DNA from: Zingiber officinale
Taxonomy: Eukaryota > Streptophyta > Magnoliopsida > Zingiberales > Zingiberaceae
DNA length: 64,000 nucleotides
Direction: 5' to 3'
Assembly: GCF_018446385.1 (NCBI RefSeq)
Contig: NC_056002.1
Coordinates: 28,320,636 to 28,384,635 of the forward strand
The notes beneath the pieces were generated by a model. That model searched no databases and was not told the DNA's origin. It saw only the letters and a program-made list of their open reading frames with translations. Positions 45,546-58,890 of this stretch are shown in pieces. The number at the start of each line of letters is the position of its first letter. Position 1 is the first letter of the stretch. Both the position numbers and the translations under genes were made by a program.

Positions 45546-48500
45546 ATGGACGAGGCTGGACGACAACACATGGTGACGCTCTCGAACGAGGAACTTGACG
45601 CTCTGATCGAGATGAGGGCCGCCAAGCTCGTGGAGCAAAAACAGAAAGCCACAGCCGAGCGGCCGGAGCAACAAGCAACATCAGCGTCTGGTGGCCGAGC
45701 GGAAGCACCACCAGCGACAGTACCATTCCATCGGGCTCTCTTCCGCACTCCTGAAGCCGTAGCAACTAATCGAGAACGGGGATCATCTTCGGATGAAATA
45801 CCGAGACGAGACAACAGAAAAGGGAAAGCCCCCCGAGCGGACGCCTCTCCCGAGCGGATCAATCGTCAATTTTCGGAGACTATTCTACAAGACCCTCTGC
45901 CCAAGCACTACGTGCCCCCGACGATCGGCGAGTACAATGGGACAGCCGACCCGGATGATCATCTGGGTAAGTTCGATAACACAGCCACTCTCCATCAATA
46001 CACAGATGGAGTAAAGTGCCGAGTTTTTCTTATCACTCTCTCGGGATCGGCTCAACGGTGGTTCCGGAGGCTGCCGGACGGATCCATTACAAGCTTCAAG
46101 GATTTCCGAACGGCCTTCCTCCATCATTTTGCAAGTAGTCGGCGCTATCAAAAAACGAGCGTGAGCCTGTTCGCCATCAAGCAAGAAGCCCGTGAATCGC
46201 TTCGAGCTTACATCCAGCGGTTCAACCAAGTGGTGATGGACATTCCAACGGCCACCTCGGAAACCATGATGAATGTCTTCACACAAGGCCTAGTGGATGG
46301 GGATTTCTTCCGATCGCTCATCCGAAAGCCGCCTCGAGACTATGATCACATGCTACACCGGGCGAACGAATACATCAACGTGGAAGAAGCGCAAGCGGCA
46401 AGGAAAAGGGAAACTCCAGCCGAGCGGGCTCCTCCAGCCGAGCGAAAACCACACGCCACACATCAGCCGCCCAGAGGACCCAGAGCCGAAGCAATCCGAT
46501 CCCCCCATACCAGGCCCCACGTACAAGAGGTAGCCGCCGCCCAGCCCAAGCCAAAGAAGAAATGGAACCCGATGTTTTGCTCCTTCCACCGGACGGATAC
46601 GCACAACACAAGGGATTGTCGAAGTCTTCCCTTCGTGGCTCATCCTGCGCCTCGGAATGCCGTACTACGGTCTCCCTCAGTCGACAGGCAACGGAGAACT
46701 CATGACGCCGATCGGACGCGAGCTGATAGGCCACAACAACAGACTCCCGATCGGCATCGTTCCCCAAGGAAGGAGAATCGCCGAGCGTCCAGAGAACGGT
46801 CTCGACCATCCGCTCGGGAAGAGGAAAATAGAAGCAATACTTCCCGAGGTGAGATCAACGTTATTGCTGGCGGGCCGACCGGAGGAGACTCCAACCGAGC
46901 TAGAAAGGCGAGCGTCCGGCAGCTCCAGATTCATGCGGTCGGCTGTAGCCAAGAACGAGCGGAAGGACCCGAAATTAGTTTCGGGCCCGGGGACTTGGAA
47001 GGAGTTGAAGTACCCCATGACGATGCTCTGCTCATCAAAGCGGTAATAGCCAATTACACTATTCACCGCGTATTTGTTGACACAGGGAGCTCAGTCAACA
47101 TCATATTCAAGAAGGCGTTCGATCAGCTGCAAATTGATCGAGCCGAGCTGTTGCCCATGACAACCCCGCTCTACGGGTTTACGGGTAATGAAGTTCAGCC
47201 GGTCGGACAGATTCGACTGGCTACCTCGCTGGGAGAAGAGCCGCTCAGGAGGACAAGAACAACAAACTTCGTGGTGGTCGACTCTCCCTCTTCCTACAAT
47301 GTCATTTTGGGACGACCGGCGCTCAGCGAATTCCGAGCGGTCGTCTCAACCTTCCACCAGAAGATCAAGTTCCCCGTGGAGGACAAAGTGGGAGAAGTAC
47401 GGGGAGATCAACTAGCAGCTCGGCGATGCTACATCGAGATGGTCCGAGCAGAGGCCAATTCCGCTCGGAAGGCGCCCCGGATCGAGGTAAATGCCATCAC
47501 CGAAAAGCCACCCTCTTTAGTTTATGAAGAAAAAGAGGAAGTGCAGATTCACCCAACCCGATCGGAGGCCACGACCTTTATAGCGTCCGATCTGGAGGAG
47601 AAGCAGAAAGGAGAACTGATCCAATGCCTCCGAAGAAATCATGATGTCTTCGTCTGGTCGACACATGAGCTGCCCGGAATTTTGCCGAGCATAGCGCAGC
47701 ACGAGCTACATGTCCGACCGGACGCACGGCCAGTAAAGCAAAGAAAAAGGGACTTCAGCGCCGAGCAGAATTCCATCATCCGAGCGGAGGTGGAAAAACT
47801 TCTGGAGGCCGGCCATATACGCGAGGTGCAGTTCCCGAGCTGGTTGGCTAACGTAGTATTAGTCTCCAAGCCAGGCAACAAGTGGAGAGTGTGCATAGAT
47901 TTTCGGGATCTCAACAAAGCTTGCCCGAAAGATTTTTATCCTCTGCCCCGGATAGATCAGCTGGTGGACTCTACGGCCGGCTGCGAATTAATCTGTATGC
48001 TCGACGCCTACCAGGGCTATCACCAAGTGCCGCTCGCCCGTGAAGATCAAGAAAAAGTCAGCTTCGTGACGGCCGACGGCACTTATTGCTATAATGTGAT
48101 GTCGTTCGGATTGAAGAATGCGGGGGCCACATATCAGCGCTTGATGAATAAAGTATTCAGAGAGCAGATCGGGCGGAATCTAGAAGTTTATGTGGGTGAC
48201 ATTCTCATTAAGTCCGTCCGAGCGGCCGATCTCTTCAAGGATATGGAAGAAACCTTCCGAACGCTGCGTAAATATGGAGTCAAGCTAAATCCCCAGAAGT
48301 ACCTGTTCGGAGCAAAAGGAGGGCGCTTTCTGGGGTACATAGTGACCGAGCGGGGAATCGAAGCAAATCCCAGCAAGGTGAAAGCTCTACAAGATATGCC
48401 ACCTCCAAGAAATACAAGGGAAGTGCAGCGTTTGACCGGTCGGATCATCGCTCTGTCCAGGTTCATCTCCAAAACCGCCGACCGGAGCCTCCCGTTTTTC

Positions 48501-49026
48501 AAGATCTTGCGCAAGGCTACAAAATTTCACTGGGACGAAGAATGCGACCGGGCGTTCGAAGATTTAAAGGCATACCTGAACTCTCTCCCGGTATTGGCCA
48601 AACCGACTGCGGGCGAGCCACTGTACATGTACTTGTCTTCAACCGAGCATGCAATCGGCTCGGCTTTAGTGAGGGCAAGTGGAGAAGAGCCTGTATATTT
48701 CCTCAGTCACATTTTAAAAGATGCTGAATCTCGCTACACTGGGCTCGAAAAGCTAGCCTTTGCTCTGGTCCTCGCCGCTCGGCGCCTTCGTCCATATTTT
48801 CTAGCGCATACCATCATTGTCAAAACCAATAGTCCGCTCGGGCGCGTATTGCTAAACCCAGAGGCATCCGGACGACTCATCAAATGGACGACGGAGTTAA
48901 GTGAATTTGATATCCAATACCAGCCCCGCTCGGCGATCAAAGCGCAATCCTTGGCCGATTTTGTGACTGAGGTGCAGAGGCCAGAGCCGGAAGCTATGTG
49001 GAGAATATATGTGGATGGGTCGTCCA
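45546..49026 (+). pseudogene. gag-pol of the Tat element, first part
   Basis: One open frame of about 1160 codons up to the copia C insertion. Retrotransposon Gag domain at about residues 120-290 (GSAQRWFRRLPDGSITSFKD), a CSFHRTDTHNTRDC zinc-knuckle-like motif near 341, protease D512TGSS, RT about 690-940, RNase H about 1000-1130 and the start of the second RNase H (YVDGSS). In the RT active site the YVDD box reads YVGD (residues 882-885): GGT at 48195-48197 where GAT is expected, which removes a metal-binding Asp and should abolish polymerisation. The frame is otherwise clean. The last codons in the open frame after 49026 come from the copia C LTR and are not part of the protein. Confidence 0.9.
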
Positions 49027-51706
49027 TGTTAGAGTGTATACTAAAAGCCTAGCTTTTGGTATAAACATTTATCTAGAAATAAGAATCACATTGGTCAAAT
49101 GTCAACATTTATGATAAATGTAGTTGTTCAATTAATTTATATTGTAGATAACATGGTGTGTGGTGTCACACACAGAAGATCATGTTATCAGTACCTTATA
49201 AATTATAAACAGTAGCTCACGACCATAATGGAAAGGAACAAACCATTGGAAGGTCGTAGTGTAATTAGGTATTAGTTTATCTTAACTATATAATTACACT
49301 AGTACACTTAGAGTGTATTGAGTAGGACCATTAGAGGTCGTTTCTTTTATACTGACTTTATAAAGGAACAAAGACCTCAGTTATTATGGAAGTGTGTGCT
49401 CTTAATCCTAATATAATAACAAGCACATATATTTGATATTTATTTTTTTAATTTATCAATGGGTGAGATTTAGTTCGATGAATCAATAAGCCCGATAAGT
49501 TGGAAAATGATATCACTTATAGTGTGTGTTGTTGATTATAGAAGGAAATTGTGTCCTAGTGATCTAGGTTGAGAATGTCCCCAAGAGGAGCTCATAAGGA
49601 TTGTCACGTTAAACCCTGCAGGTGGACTTAGTCCGACATGACGATAAAGTTGAGTGGTACTACTCTTGGAGCTAGATATTAATTAAGTGAGTTGTCAGTA
49701 ACTTACTTAATTAGTGGATATTTGTTATCTTAAACACAGGGAGACTAACACACTCATAATAAGAAGGAGCCCAAAAATGTAATTTGGGATTGGTGCGGTA
49801 GTTCAATAATAGTTCTTTAGTGGAATGAATTATTATTGATGAAATTAAGTTGTGTGTTCGGGGCGAACACGGGATGCTTAATTTCATCGGGAGACAAAAA
49901 CCAATTCTTCCTCTCGGTCCCTATCGTAGCCTCTAGTATATAGAGATTTATACCCACCGCATACCCACCTTCTTACCCATCCAATGGGGCCGGCCAAGCT
50001 AGCTTGGAACCCAAGCTAGGGCCGGCCAAGTCCAAGTGGATGAGCCATGTAGGTGGCCGGCCAAAGCTTGGGTCCCAAGCTTAGGTGGCCGGCCACTAGA
50101 ATATTAAAAAGGATTTTTATTAAAATTATTTCTTATGTGGATATCATGATTTTAAAAGAGAGTTTAAAAAATTAAAAATTTCCTTTTATAACTTTCTACA
50201 AAAGATTAAGAGAAGAGATTAATCTCTTTCCTTATTTGTAGATTAAAAGGATGGTTTTAATTTTTGGTAAAAACTTTCCTTATTTGTAAATCATCTACAT
50301 GTTTAAAAGAGAGTTTAAAATTTGAAATCTTTCCTTATTTGTTGATTAAAGGAGGATTTTAAATTTTAAGAAAACTTTCAATTTTAATAATGTTCATGAT
50401 TTAAAAGAGAGTTTAAAATTAAATATTCTCTTTTATAAGTTTCTACAAAAGATTAAGAAAAGATTTGGTATCTTTCCTTATTTGTAGATTAAAAGATATT
50501 TTAATTTTTAGAGATAACTTTCTTTTTATCCACATGTTTAAAAGAAATATTTTAATTTATAAAAATTCCTTTTTATTAACCACCATGAAGGGAAAAATTA
50601 TTTGAGAAATTTTTATAAATTTCCGAAAGCAAATTAGGAAGTTTTAATTCTTGTGTGAATTAAAATTTCCTTGATTTGTGGAATGGTGTGGCCGACCATT
50701 GTATTTGTAAAAAGGAAATTATTTTTAATTAAATAAAATTTTCTTTTTCATGGCAAAATAATTAAGGAAGTTTTTAATTAAATTTCCTTATTTGCCAAGA
50801 CCAAGGATTATAAAAGAGGGGGTAGAGAAGGCTTCATGGTGAACAACTCTATTCTATTCTTCCTCTCTTTTCCTCCTTGGTGGCCGGCCCTAGCTTCTTT
50901 CTCTTCTCTTCTTCTTGTGGCCGGCGGCAATCCCTCTTGGAGCTCTTGATGGTGGCCGGTTCTAGCTAGGAGAAGAAAGAGAGAAAGGAGGTTTTGTTTC
51001 TTGCATCCCTTGGAGCTTGGTGGTGGTGGCCGGACCTCTACTTCTCTTGGAGAATTTTGGTGGCCGAAACCTAGAAGGAAGAAGAAGGTGCTTGGTGGTT
51101 CTCATCTCGGAAGATCGTTGCCCACACAACGTCCGAGGTTAGAAGAGGAATACGGTAGAAGATCAAGAGGTCTTTCTAGAAGGTATAACTAGTATTTTTT
51201 TCTTTCCGCATCATACTAGTTATATTTGGAAATAATACCAAATACAAGAGGCTTACGATGCTAGTGTTTCGAATTTGTTTTCGATATAGTGTTCTTTTGT
51301 TTTTTTTTCCTTGTGATTTGATTGTCTTTTCGGTTAACCTAAAGTTATTTTAGGAAATTAAATATTAGCTTTCCATAAAAGGTTTTGTCTAGTCGGTGGT
51401 GGTTGCTCCCATATCCAAGAAGGTCATGTGTCTCGCCACGTCAGTACTGGGAACCAATTATGGAAATTAATGTTTAATGGAATTTATAACTTAAGGTGAT
51501 TTGGGTCGAACGTGTTAAGTTCCGCAGGAGATCCAAGTCTAAACCTAAAAGAACATATATATTAAGTTTTGGATCAAAAGTGTTAAGTTCCGCAGGCGAT
51601 CAAAAATTTAATTTAAAAGAACACATGGTAGCTAGGAAAAGGTTCAGACCTTTGTACAAAATTTTTGTACAGTGGAATCTTTAGGTTTTCCGAGTAGCAA
51701 CCAACA
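49027..51706 (+). repeat. 5' LTR of copia C
   Basis: 2680 bp, TGTTAGAGTG... to ...CAACCAACA. GC-rich ggccggcc motifs lie at 49980-50100; long AT-rich middle. The small frame at 51001-51192 recurs unchanged in the other LTR and is not a separate gene. Confidence 0.95.
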
Positions 51707-51708
51707 AT

Positions 51709-51720
51709 TGGTATCAGAGC
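51709..51720 (+). other. Primer binding site of copia C
   Basis: tggtatcagagc two bases after the LTR end, initiator-tRNA type. Confidence 0.9.
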
Positions 51721-54700
51721 TAGGGATTTGCCTCTGTGTATTTGGTATTAGTTTAATTATGCACATGTCATACATAATTTAGGCAGGATAATAGTAGGAT
51801 GTGCTAACTTTGTGGATGCAGGATCCAACTATTATGGCTTATAGTTATTATGTGTGTGATTGGACCCTTGGACATGTCAAGGGCATTTTATTGTGTGTGC
51901 ATGATTGTATTATAAAATACAGCAGGAGCTGTATTTAGTTTTATTAGGATTTTATTTTTTGATCTAGATACATGTACATTCCTTCGAGGAATATAGGATC
52001 GAAAAATGTAAAATTCTATATATGTCGCGAATCGAATCTTGCAAGGCGTGGAACTTTTTGAGGACCAGAGGCGCAGCGGAACAAGGAGCAAGATGGATGC
52101 GACAACTAGACCCGGTGGCAGTGGCCAAAGATGGCAGCAGCTAGGGTTGGTGACACACGGAGGACAACAATAGATAAAAGCCATAATAGTTGAAAATTAG
52201 ATTTTCTATTTATTGCTTTTATATTGTACTGTGTGTGCATGTTAGTATACATAGACTAGTATAGTTAAAAATTCCTCGTTTATAAATAACTAAGTGGGAG
52301 AGGGATTTTTAAATAAATCCCATGGTCTCCATTACTGGTTTGTAAGTGATGCAAACAAGTTTGCGCGTTGGCTCTGAGTGCCTTCCTCCATAACTGATGA
52401 GCTTGTTTGTGGATCACTAGAACAGACTTCCAATTTTGGATGACTATAGGAAGTTAATTAAGAGCGTGTGATCTTCCCTAACGGAAGGGGCATAATCTTA
52501 TTAATGGACTTAGTGTCAAGTAATGGTATACACTTAGGCATGTCTAATAGTATCCTCCCCATCGGAGTCACTGCTATTATTTGTGTGACCGAAGAAAACC
52601 AACTATTATTTTGTCAAATAAAAAGGTTGACAAGATAATAAAATTAAAAACCCCTCTTACAAATGTTTGATTTTGTATACGTCCACACTAACGTGGCATA
52701 CAAAATTCACGGTGTTTGAGGTAATTTTATTTGTCATAAAGATTTATTGACAAGATAATTAATGGGTAAAACCCTCCTCTTACAAATGTTTAAATTTTGT
52801 ATACGTCCACACTAACGTGGCATGCAAAATTCACGGTGTTTGAGGTGTTGGTGAATTTAAATAATATTGTTTGAGGAATCAATGTTATTTTAAATTCAAA
52901 GAGTTTTGACCAAATATTTGATCAAAGACAGATCAACTATTAATTTTATTCGTCATAAAGTAAAGTTGACGAGATAATAAAATTAATAAATAAAATCTCC
53001 TCTTCGATTTTGTATATACAAAATTCATGGAGATTTTAAGGAGTTGATCTTGACCAAATATTTTTGTGATTCTTAGGATGTTTGTCAATCCCTAGTAGTC
53101 ATACTATAGAAAAAGACTTAGTAGTCCCAATTGTAATGATTGGAAATTGGACTTGGACATTAAGGTAGACTGTCTTCTTAGAACTAAGAACAATTTAGGT
53201 GTATTTAATTCATTAGTTGAAACATGTCTAGTGGTGTTATCTACCAGAACCTGGAGTGTAGATACAAGATGCCATTAATCATGTCTGCAATTCAGGGTTC
53301 CAGGAAACCCGACAACTAAATGAAAGGTAAATCACCGTCCACATGAGCACTACTGTAAAAGTGGTAGTTGTTGCAGTGGGAGATGTTTATCCTTTGATAA
53401 GAATAAAATATGGATTTTAAGTAATTGTCTTTACGTACCAAGTTTAGAAAGAACCTGATTTCAGTTTCTAAACTATTATAGATATTGTGTCTATTTTGAT
53501 AACAAAGATGTTATCAAGAAAAATAAGGAAATTATCTATTCTGGTATGATGGTTGACAATTTATAATCCAATAACTCCCACGATGCAACAAATGGAAATT
53601 AGTAACACATCTTCTAATTTTAAGAGAAAGCAACCTTCAGAAAAGAACCAATTATATCTTTGGCGTCTAAAAGCTAGGTTATACTTGAGTAGGATTCATT
53701 GGTAGCTGATGAACTTTTGGGTTCATTGGTAGTGGAAATCTTTCCAACCTGCGAGTCTTACTTAGAAAGAAAATAACCAAGAAGCTTTTAAGGGGTATGG
53801 AGTCAAATATATGTTGAAATTGGTTCATTCTAATTTGTGTGATCCTATGACTATCCAGACAAGAGGTAGTATTGAATATTTTGTCTATTTTATAGACAAC
53901 TATTCAAGATACAAATAAATTTACTTAATGTGCCGCAAGACTAAGTACTTTGATTAGTTCAAAGAGTACAAGGCTGATGCGGAGAAATGTTAAAGTAAAA
54001 GTCACTATAGTAAGATCGTAGTGGCAAGTACCTCTTGGGAGAATTTAGGAGTCACTTATCAGAAGTTGGATTTCAATCCCAACTAACTGCATCTGGTACA
54101 CCCCAACAGAATGATGTAGTAGAAAGAAGGTATAGGACTCTTATGGAATAATTAGATAGGTGATGAGTTATTCAGAAAATTACCAAATTTGTTTTAAGGA
54201 TATGCTCTGGAAACGGAAGTGAACGTAGTACCTTCCAAAGTCATAACTCTCTACTCATATAGAGTTGCTGAATAGGCGTAAGCCTATTTTGAAGCATATT
54301 CGGATTCGGGTAATCCAGCACATATGAGAGATAATGATAAGTTGGATAGGAGTTCACTTGTTTGTAAGTTATCCTAGATAAACAAAAGTAGGTTTATAGT
54401 CTTAAAAATCAGAAGGTCATTGTTAGCATCAATGACTTTTTTTTAGAAAAGGACTATATAATGAACCACGTGCTCATAAGTAAATTTGTTCTTAAGGAAA
54501 TAATAAAAGACATGTCTAATCTAGTACCAACTGTACAACATGAGATACCACAAGGAAAACTGCAACACGTATCACAAATGATACACAATTTAAAAAAATG
54601 CCTTGTCGTAGTGGGAGGGTTGTTAAGCAACCTTAAAAGATTCATGTTTTGGGAGAGTTTTTGGACTCGATCCCTGAAGGACATGAACCTGATCTCCGGA

Positions 54701-56208
54701 CATGTGACGAAGCACTCCAAGATAAATATGCAGCATCTTGGCAAAGAGTAATGAATAATAGAATTAGAATATATGTATTCTAATAAAATCTGGAAGCTTG
54801 TAAAACCACCAAGTGGTGTAAAAGCCTTTGGGTGTAAAAGGTCTATAATAGGAAAAGAAGGATAGACAGGAAGGTAGAAACTTTCAAGGCAAGGCTTGAT
54901 GAAAAAGGAAATTTTTTCACTGGTAGTCATGCTTAAGTCTATCCGGATTCTTTTATCTATTTGGCAAGTGGATGTCAAGACAACATTCCTTAATGGAAGT
55001 CTTGAAGAAAGCATCCATATAAAGCAACCAGAAGGGTTCATTGCAAAGGGCTAAGAGCATCTTGTGTGCAAGCTCAATCAGTCTATGGACTGAGGCAAAG
55101 CTTCAAGGTCTTAGAACATCCGGTTTATTAAAGTCTATGGATTTATTTAGTAACCGGATAAGTCTTGTGTATACAAAAGGCGTGATAGAAACGTGGTGGT
55201 ATTTCTTGTACTATACGTAGATAACATTTTTGGTAGTTAGAAACAATATCAAAGTGTTGTCAGAAGTAAGGGTATGGTCGTCCAAACAATTCGATATGAA
55301 GGAATGTAAATATTCTTGAGATCAAAGTAATAAGGGATCGCAAAAAAAGAATATTTTACTTATCCCAAGCTTCATACATCGAAAAAATCCTTGCTCGTTT
55401 TAAGCATACAAAACTCCAAGAAAGGTTTCTTACCTTTTCATGATAGAGTAACTTTATCTAAAGATGTCTCTGTAGACATCAAAGGAGATAAAGGAAATAA
55501 AGGCAGTTCTTTATGCTTCGGCTGATAGAAGCCTAATGTATGCTATGCACGAGATCAGAAATCTGTTTTGCCAAGGGCATAGTTAGCATATATCAAAGTA
55601 ACTCTAGACAAGGACAGTGGACTGCAGTAAAGCATATATTGAAGTACCTTAGAGGTACTAGAGATTATATGCTAGCTTACAAGGCAGTTAATTTGGTCCT
55701 TGTGGGTTACATGGATTTTGATTTCCAATCGGATAGGGACAATAATAAGTCAACCTTGGGGTTTTGTGTTTACTTTAGGAGGTAAAGTCATAACTATGGA
55801 AGAGTGATAAGCATAGGTGTTTTTCTGGACTCCACCATAGAAGTTTAGTATATGGCAAGCCTCTGAGGCAGCCATAAAAGCTGAATGACTCAATAACCTC
55901 AAGATAGACTTAGATATGATTTCTGGTTTGTCCAAAGATTATTACAATTTATTGTAATAATGTTGGTGCAGTAGCAAACTCAAAGAAACCATAAGTCTAT
56001 AAGGCAAGTAAACACAATAGAGCGCAAGTACCACCCAATACGAGAAATAGTATAAACGAGGAGAAGTTGTTGCCGCCCAGATTGCATCAGGTGATGACCT
56101 ATAGATCCTTTCACTAAGGTCCTTAAGGCAAGAGCTTTTGATGGGCATGTTGAAGGGTTGGGAATCAGATGTATGACAGCAGATATGGCAGCTTAGTCTT
56201 TTAGTATA
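51721..56208 (+). pseudogene. Internal region of copia C with shattered pol
   Basis: No open frame longer than about 100 codons. Remnants in order: integrase (VHSNLCDP near 53825, FIDNYSRYK near 53890, and ASGTPQQND-like sequence near 54090), RT (DVKTTFLNGS near 54970; LYVDNIF near 55212, where YVDD is expected), and RNase H (55540-55785, ILKYLRGTRDYMLAY and GYMDFDFQSDRDNNKSTLGF). Gag and protease are not recognisable in 51721-53700, which is instead AT-rich with repeated cgtccacactaacgtggca blocks (52680 and 52804). Stops occur in every domain, so the element cannot supply its own proteins. Confidence 0.85.
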
Positions 56209-56218
56209 AGTGGGAGAT
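56209..56218 (+). other. Polypurine tract of copia C
   Basis: agtgggagat, immediately before the TGTTAGAGTG start of the 3' LTR. Confidence 0.85.
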
Positions 56219-58890
56219 TGTTAGAGTGTATACTAAAAGCCTAGCTTTTGGTATAAACATTTATCTAGAAATAAGAATCACATTGGTCAAATGTCAACAT
56301 TTATGATAAATGTAGTTGTTCAATTAATTTATATTGTAGATAACATGGTGTGTGGTGTCACACACAGAAGATCATGTTATCAGTACCTTATAAATTATAA
56401 ACAATAGCTCACGACCATAATGGAAAGGAACAAACCATTGGAAGGTCGTAGTGTAATTAGGTATTAGTTTATCTTAACTATATAATTACACTAGTACACT
56501 TAGAGTGTATTGAGTAGGACCATTAGAGGTCGTTTCTTTTATACTGACTTTATAAAGGAACAAAGACCTCAGTTATTATGGAAGTGTGTGCTCTTAATCC
56601 TAATATAATAACAAGCACATATATTTGATATTTATTTTTTTAATTTATCAATGGGTGAGATTTAGTTCGATGAATCAATAAGCCCGATAAGTTGGAAAAT
56701 GATATCACTTATAGTGTGTGTTGTTGATTATAGAAGGAAACTGTGTCCTAGTGATCTAGGTTGAGAATGTCCCCAAGAGGAGCTCATAAGGATTGTCACG
56801 TTAAACCCTGCAGGTGGACTTAGTCCGACATGACGATAAAGTTGAGTGGTACTACTCTTGGAGCTAGATATTAATTAAGTGAGTTGTCAGTAACTTACTT
56901 AATTAGTGGATATTTGTTATCTTAAACACAGGGAGACTAACACACTCATAATAAGAAGGAGCCCAAAATGTAATTTGGGATTGGTGCGGTAGTTCAATAA
57001 TAGTTCTTTAGTGGAATGAATTATTATTGATGAAATTAAGTTGTGTGTTCGGGGCGAACACGGGATGCTTAATTTCATCGGGAGACAAAAACCAATTCTT
57101 CCTCTCGGTCCCTATCGTAGCCTCTAGTATATAGAGATTTATACCCACCGCATACCCACCTTCTTACCCATCCAATGGGGCCAAGCTAGCTTGGAACCCA
57201 AGCTAGGGCCAGCCAAGTCCAAGTGGATGAGCCATGTAGGTGGTCGGCCAAAGCTTGGGTCCCAAGCTTGGGTGGCCAACCACTAGAATATTAAAAAGGA
57301 TTTTTATTAAAATTATTTCTTATGTGGATATCATGATTTTAAAAGAGAGTTTAAAAATTAAAAATTTCCTTTTATAACTTTCTACAAAGATTAAGAGAAG
57401 AGATTAATCTCTTTCCTTATTTGTAGATTAAAAGGATGGTTTTAATTTTGGTAAAACTTTCCTTATTTGTAAATCATCTACATGTTTAAAAGAGAGTTTA
57501 AAATTTGAAATCTTTCCTTATTTGTTGATTAAAGGAGGATTTTAAATTTTAAGAAAACTTTCAATTTTAATAATGTTCATGATTTAAAAGAGAATTTAAA
57601 ATTAAATATTCTCTTTTATAAGTTTCTACAAAAGATTAAGAAAAGATTTGGTATCTTTCCTTATTTGTAGATTAAAAGATATTTTAATTTTTAGAGATAA
57701 CTTTCTTTTTATCCACATGTTTAAAAGAAATATTTTAATTTATAAAAATTCCTTTTTATTAACCACCATGAAGGGAAAAATTATTTGAGAAATTTTTATA
57801 AATTTCCGAAAGCAAATTAGGAAGTTTTAATTCTTGTGTGAATTAAAATTTCCTTGATTTGTGGAATGGTGTGGCCGACCATTGTATTTGTAAAAAGGAA
57901 ATTATTTTTAATTAAATAAAATTTTCTTTTTCATGGCAAAATAATTAAGGAAGTTTTTAATTAAATTTCCTTATTTGCCAAGACCAAGGATTATAAAAGA
58001 GGGGGTAGAGAAGGCTTCATGGTGAACAACTCTATTCTATTCTTCCTCTCTTTTCCACCTTGGTGGCCGGCCCTAGCTTCTTTCTCTTCTCTTCTTCTTG
58101 TGGCCGGCGGCAATCCCTCTTGGAGCTCTTGATGGTGGTCGGTTCTAGCTAGGAGAAGAAAGAGAGAAAGGAGGTTTTGTTTCTTGCATCCCTTGGAGCT
58201 TGGTGGTGGTGGCCGGACCTCTACTTCTCTTGGAGAATTTTGGTGGCCGAAACCTAGAAGGAAGAAGAAGGTGCTTGGTGGTTCTCATCTCGGAAGATCG
58301 TTGCCCACACAACGTCCGAGGTTAGAAGAGGAATACGGTAGAAGATCAAGAGGTCTTTCTAGAAGGTATAACTAGTATTTTTTTCTTTCCGCATCATACT
58401 AGTTATATTTGGAAATAATACCAAATACAAGAGGCTTACGATGCTAGTGTTTCGAATTTGTTTTCGATATAGTGTTCTTTTGTTTTTTTTTTCCTTGTGA
58501 TTTGATTGTCTTTTCGGTTAACCTAAAGTTATTTTAGGAAATTAAATATTAGCTTTCCATAAAAGGTTTTGTCTAGTCGGTGGTGGTTGCTCCCATATCC
58601 AAGAAGGTCATGTGTCTCGCCACGTCAGTACTGGGAACCAATTATGGAAATTAATGTTTAATGGAATTTATAACTTAAGGTGATTTGGGTCGAACGTGTT
58701 AAGTTCCGCAGGAGATCCAAGTCTAAACCTAAAAGAACATATATATTAAGTTTTGGATCAAAAGTGTTAAGTTCCGCAGGCGATCAAAAATTTAATTTAA
58801 AAGAACACATGGTAGCTAGGAAAAGGTTCAGACCTTTGTACAAAATTTTTGTACAGTGGAATCTTTAGGTTTTCCGAGTAGCAACCAACA
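56219..58890 (+). repeat. 3' LTR of copia C
   Basis: 2672 bp; about 99 percent identical to the 5' LTR. The 8-bp net length difference is explained by a 4-bp loss in a ggccggcc site and homopolymer changes. Confidence 0.95.

Larger units (their letters stand above)
49027..58890 (+). mobile_element. Copia element C, young insertion with both LTRs
   Basis: Complete 9864-bp element: 5' LTR 49027-51706, PBS, internal part with shattered pol, PPT, 3' LTR 56219-58890, flanked by perfect gtcca TSDs (49022-49026 and 58891-58895). It interrupts the second RNase H domain of the Tat element right after YVDGSS. Aligning the two LTRs by eye I find about 10 substitutions and 7 indels in 2.7 kb. Confidence 0.95.

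Noticed and set aside
45337..45862. Minus-strand frames of 138-142 codons over the Tat LTR end and gag start
   Set aside because: Shadows of the gag frame and GC-rich LTR sequence; the sense strand has the LTR, PBS and Gag order.
51001..51684. Two short frames (63 and 62 codons) that recur identically near 58184-58868
   Set aside because: They lie in the two LTRs of copia C and recur only because the LTRs are identical; no conserved domain.
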